DNA of 17,274 nucleotides, from the NCBI GenBank assembly GCA_030616165.1, contig JAUWXV010000056.1, positions 1 to 17,274 on the forward strand, read 5' to 3'. Both the position numbers and the translations under genes were made by a program. Each line of letters begins with the position of its first letter. The stretch's first letter is position 1. Origin of the DNA: a bacterium (lineage in GTDB: Bacteria; SM23-31; JAUVVT01). Under the pieces are notes generated by a model. That model worked only from the letters and a program-made list of their open reading frames with translations, was not told the origin of the DNA and did no database searches. Shown piece by piece: positions 14,499 through 17,274 of the stretch.

Positions 14499-15203
14499 AT
14501 GTTGCGAAAAACTATTCTGATTGGTTTGTTTGTTAGTGTCTTGATTTTAGCACTACTACTTTCGCTCGGCCAAAACAACTGTTTTGCACAAGCACGACAA
14601 GCCAGACAGGCACGACCGGTACCAGATGAAGAAGGTTTTTATAATTTATTTGACGGCAAAACGTTTGATGGCTGGAAAATCAGCGAGGAGGAACAGGGAA
14701 CTTTTACAATTAAGGACGGAGCAATTGTCGCAAATGGCAGACGCAGCCATTGCTTTTATGTAGGTCGGGTGCAGAACGCCCTCTTTAAAAATTTTGAATT
14801 GAAAGTAGATGTTATGACAAAACCAAAATCAAATGGAGGCGTATATTTTCATACCCAATATCAGGAGGTAGGCTTTCCTGCAAAAGGTTTTGAGATACAG
14901 GTAAACAATTCAGGTAGTGACAGAAAAAGAACAGGCGGTCTTTACAACGTCCTGGATATTATGGATGATTCTCCTGCCAAAGATGATGTCTGGTTTACTG
15001 AACATATAATTATAAACGGTAAACGCATCATTGTTAAAGTTGATGGTAAAACTGTGGTTGATTATACCGAACCGGATGTTCCCGTACCGCCCAGAGGGAA
15101 TCCCGGACGAGTGCTTAATATGGGAACCTTTTCACTGCAGGGGCACGACCCCGGCAGCACTGTTTATTACAAGAACATAAAGGTTAAACCTCTGCCGTGG
15201 TAG
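14499..15203 (+). CDS. Secreted DUF1080 (3-keto-glycoside hydrolase type) protein
   Basis: A 234-residue DUF1080 protein, now also called the 3-keto-disaccharide hydrolase domain. It has a concanavalin-like beta-sandwich fold and acts on glycosides already oxidised at C3. ATG 14499 follows a strong GGAGG at 14486-14490. Residues 1-30 are a Sec signal peptide (hydrophobic 6-24, cleavage near CFA-QA). A short QARQARQAR triplicate links to the mature domain. Family marks are NLFDGKTFDGWK (49-60), FTIKDGAIVA (69-78), SNGGVYFHTQ (111-120), GFEIQVNN (130-137), GGLYNV (146-151) and the closing YYKNIKVKPL strand. It is full length. The nearest neighbour on the same strand is the GH5 lipoprotein 668 bases on, so co-transcription is doubtful. 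Functionally it pairs with the exported Gfo/Idh/MocA oxidoreductase at 2963-4327, which could supply the keto-sugar. Confidence 0.93.
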   Translation: MLRKTILIGLFVSVLILALLLSLGQNNCFAQARQARQARPVPDEEGFYNLFDGKTFDGWKISEEEQGTFTIKDGAIVANGRRSHCFYVGRVQNALFKNFELKVDVMTKPKSNGGVYFHTQYQEVGFPAKGFEIQVNNSGSDRKRTGGLYNVLDIMDDSPAKDDVWFTEHIIINGKRIIVKVDGKTVVDYTEPDVPVPPRGNPGRVLNMGTFSLQGHDPGSTVYYKNIKVKPLPW

Positions 15204-15871
15204 GTTTCAATATTTAACGGAAAATATTTAGAAGACTGAAAGCAGATAAACAACATGGCAACTTAAAAAGTTGAAGATGGCGTTTTTGCTGATATCCCTG
15301 ATAAGATGAAGCTGCAAAAAATGAAAATTTAGTGGGGACAACCCTTGGATTGTCCCCACATGGTTGTGGAAGTTAAACCAAATCAATATATTACAGTTTC
15401 ACTTATTTCAGCAAAAAGATTTAAAAACAAAATTTTTATACTTTTTGCTGTGTCATCTGTTTGAATAAATTGAATCCAAAAAAACTAATATAAAAAAAGA
15501 GCAAGTAATTGAGTTTGGTCTTAATAAAGAACTGAGATAGTTTTCAAGTATGTTGTCCGTGGCCAATCACTGCCGGATATCTGGGGCTCAACTACGTATA
15601 AAATCCATAAAGTTAGTCTTTGATTTTTAAAATCTAAATGTGTAATTTCACTTTGAAAATTTTTAAGTCATCACTCATATCACTCCATATGATAATTTTC
15701 CAAAAGGAAGTTAATTATAGGTTATGCCAAAGAAGCAAATACCACATTTTCAAAGGAACATCAGGTATACCTTTTCTCCGAAATCTGAGCCATATGCTAA
15801 GAATACCCATACATCCCGAGTAGTAGTAGGATATATAATAAATATGAAAATTCCATTAAAGGAGGCAAAAT
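15204..15871. other. Spacer with one strong hairpin
   Basis: 668 bases without a supported gene. A 61-codon ATG frame at 15638-15823 and a 53-codon one from 15724 that overlaps the next gene lack ribosome sites. A 21-codon open piece near 15270-15333 (KVEDGVFADIPDKMKLQKMK) has protein-like composition but no start. The hairpin at 15332-15359 is listed separately. Confidence 0.4.
15332..15359. repeat. Perfect 10-base hairpin (GTGGGGACAA / TTGTCCCCAC)
   Basis: Arms at 15332-15341 and 15350-15359 pair perfectly around an 8-base loop. It lies about 130 bases after the DUF1080 gene. No T-run follows, so it is more likely another member of the G-rich dispersed hairpin family than a rho-independent terminator, though it could still act as a 3' barrier. 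Confidence 0.6.
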
Positions 15872-16918
15872 ATGATGAATAATAAGAGAATACAAATTTA
15901 CTCTATCACTATGGTTTTATTGTTAGTGCTTTCGGGATTTTTTGCATTATTTTTAATGCAGGGCTGTTCAGCAGGTAAAATGGATGCATTTGAGCAGAAT
16001 AAAAGACTCGGGAGGGGAGTAAACATCATTGGTTATGATCCTATCTGGCGTTCCAGGGAGAAAGCACGAATACAGGACGAGCATTTCAAATTAATAAAGG
16101 AAGCTGGTTTTAACAATGTACGCATTAACATGCATCCGTTTAGACAAATGGATTCTAAAGAAGACTATACGATCAGCCAAACCTGGCTTGAGATACTGAA
16201 TTGGGCTGTTGAGCAGGCACTTTCCAATGAACTTATGGTCATTCTGGACCTTCATGAATACAGTGCCATGGGCAGGGACCCGATAGGCAATAAAGAGAGG
16301 TTTCTTGCGGTATGGAAACAGTTAACCGACCATTATAAAGATTATCCAAACGATGTCATCTTTGAAATTCTTAATGAACCGAGCAGGAAATTGACCCCAG
16401 AACTATGGAATCAGTATCTCATTGAAGTGCTCACAATCATCCGTGAGACAAATCCTGCGAGGGCCGTTATCATTGGGCCAGCTTCTTATAATAACATCAA
16501 CTATCTCGAGGAACTTGAACTCCCGGAAGACGATCTTAATATCATAGTTACCGTCCACTATTACAGTCCCATGGAATTCACACATCAGGGTGCAAGTTGG
16601 TCCAGTCATAAAGATAAAGTCGGCATTGAATGGAATGCCACACCCGGGGAAAAGCAGGCTATCGTTCAGGATTTTGAGAAGGCTCAAACATGGGCGCAAC
16701 AGCATAACAGACCGTTATTCCTCGGTGAATTTGGTGCATATGATAAAGGGGATATGCCTTCGCGTGTTCGCTACACGAGCTTTGTAGTACGGCAGGCCGA
16801 AAGGTTGGGCTGGAGTTGGGCGTACTGGCAGTTTGATTCAGATTTCATCGTTTACGACATACCGAATAAAAAATGGGTTGAGCCAATACGTGACGCTCTG
16901 ATTCCTCCGGCAAAATAA
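15872..16918 (+). CDS. GH5 family glycanase lipoprotein
   Basis: Glycoside hydrolase family 5 (cellulase superfamily, retaining), 348 residues with a single catalytic domain. GGAGG at 15861-15865 serves ATG 15872 or the adjacent ATG 15875. Residues 11-31 are hydrophobic and end in LMQGC, so C32 is the likely lipidated cysteine and the enzyme is membrane-anchored. The (beta/alpha)8 barrel shows R84 in NNVRIN, H128 in DLHEY, the acid/base E169 in FEILNEP, H229 and Y230 in VTVHYY, the nucleophile E286 in PLFLGEFGAY and W319 in WAYWQF. These are all the conserved GH5 active-site residues. The substrate is probably a beta-1,4-linked glucan or mannan; I cannot assign the subfamily. There is no carbohydrate-binding module. 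Confidence 0.92.
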   Translation: MMNNKRIQIYSITMVLLLVLSGFFALFLMQGCSAGKMDAFEQNKRLGRGVNIIGYDPIWRSREKARIQDEHFKLIKEAGFNNVRINMHPFRQMDSKEDYTISQTWLEILNWAVEQALSNELMVILDLHEYSAMGRDPIGNKERFLAVWKQLTDHYKDYPNDVIFEILNEPSRKLTPELWNQYLIEVLTIIRETNPARAVIIGPASYNNINYLEELELPEDDLNIIVTVHYYSPMEFTHQGASWSSHKDKVGIEWNATPGEKQAIVQDFEKAQTWAQQHNRPLFLGEFGAYDKGDMPSRVRYTSFVVRQAERLGWSWAYWQFDSDFIVYDIPNKKWVEPIRDALIPPAK

Positions 16919-16956
16919 AAAAAGGGACCTGGAACCAAACTCTAAAACACCCCGGT

Positions 16957-16976
16957 TGAACCGCTGAGAACGCGGC
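16957..16976. repeat. Fragment of the ACCGCTGA-type repeat
   Basis: TTGAACCGCTGAGAACGCGG resembles TTGAACCGCTGATACGCAG near 552 and the ACCGCAG / GCGGAGGACGCAGAG stretch near 286-322. It is a small dispersed motif in the 273-base spacer after the GH5 gene. Nothing else is recognised in that spacer. Confidence 0.35.
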
Positions 16977-17191
16977 AATATATTTAAAATTGGAAATCAC
17001 AATTTAGAAAATCAACATGTTAGTTATATAGGCATAACATAGTCATGCACCTGACTGCTTTGCTCTATGGTGATTTTCACGTATCGATTAATCTTTGACA
17101 TTATTAACCATTATTCTAACTTTAATTAGACTCGACGGCGACAGTTGATTACCCGGCTGTTATGTGCCATTTACAAAAAGGATAAAATAAA

Positions 17192-17274
17192 ATGGGGAAA
17201 AAAGTAAAAATTATCGGTGCAGGTATCGCAGGATTATCTGCTGGATGTTATCTACAGATGAATGGTTATGATAC
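17192..17274 (+). CDS. FAD-dependent oxidoreductase, N-terminal part (cut by window edge)
   Basis: Only 27 codons are present. ATG 17192 follows AAGGA at 17178-17182 with 9 bases between. The protein begins MGKKVKIIGAGIAGLSAGCY, a typical beta-alpha-beta dinucleotide-binding start (GAGIAGLSAG), then LQMNGYD. SAGCYLQMNGY is what one sees at the start of phytoene-desaturase-like NAD(P)/FAD oxidoreductases (amine oxidase superfamily). The reaction cannot be told from so little sequence. It may have its own promoter, as 273 bases separate it from the GH5 gene. Confidence 0.75.
   Translation, partial: MGKKVKIIGAGIAGLSAGCYLQMNGYD

Noticed and set aside
15332-15359. Rho-independent terminator of the DUF1080 gene
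   Set aside because: The stem is strong, but no T-run follows on either strand and it lies 130 bases beyond the stop codon; it fits the hairpin repeat family better.
15638-15823. 61-codon plus-strand frame, and a 53-codon frame from 15724
   Set aside because: Neither has a ribosome site or a recognisable motif, and the second overlaps the clear start of the GH5 gene.

Overview
The window reads as a piece of an AT-rich bacterial chromosome, probably from an environmental or uncultured lineage. Gene density is low, with AT-rich spacers of 300 to 1200 bases. Several genes have clear GGAGG-type ribosome sites. Nearly every recognisable enzyme carries an export signal: Tat twin-arginine, Sec or lipoprotein. 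The combination of Tat-tagged Gfo/Idh/MocA oxidoreductase, DUF1080 protein, GH95, GH33 and GH5 enzymes, plus many G-rich hairpin repeats, fits the Fibrobacteres-Chlorobi-Bacteroidetes (FCB) side of the tree (for example KSB1-like, Calditrichota or Ignavibacteria relatives). That placement is inference; no rRNA or marker gene is present. I see no tRNA, rRNA, CRISPR array or transposase.

Layout. Bases 1-1190 are non-coding and packed with hairpin repeats, two copies of a ~100-base dispersed repeat and a decayed coding fragment. A small predicted membrane protein of unknown function follows (1208-1741). Bases 1742-2962 are again repeats: two more dispersed-repeat copies and a cluster of 13-base palindromic units. 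Then come, on the plus strand, a Tat-exported Gfo/Idh/MocA oxidoreductase (2963-4327), a Tat-exported gamma-glutamyltransferase-family enzyme (4655-6403) and a 72-residue unknown protein (6955-7173). From 13682 down to 7360 all genes lie on the minus strand. In transcription order they are a GH33-type sialidase, a Tat-exported phosphotriesterase-family metal hydrolase, an orphan reading frame, a small MerR-like DNA-binding protein, a GH95 alpha-L-fucosidase and an exported SIS-domain protein of the UPF0309 type. The plus strand resumes with a secreted DUF1080 (3-keto-glycoside hydrolase type) protein, a GH5 glycanase lipoprotein and the first 27 codons of a FAD-dependent oxidoreductase that runs off the right edge.

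How the genes may work together. Sialidase plus alpha-L-fucosidase points to trimming of sialylated and fucosylated host or algal glycans outside the cytoplasm. A Gfo/Idh/MocA oxidoreductase together with a DUF1080 protein fits the oxidation-first (3-keto) route of glycoside cleavage. The GH5 enzyme would cut a beta-glycan backbone. The oddest member is the SIS-domain protein: its relatives are normally cytosolic and act on sugar phosphates, but this one has an N-terminal hydrophobic export segment and altered residues in the sugar-phosphate loop. No glycan importer (SusC/D, ABC or MFS), sugar kinase or sulfatase is present, so the locus is incomplete as seen here.
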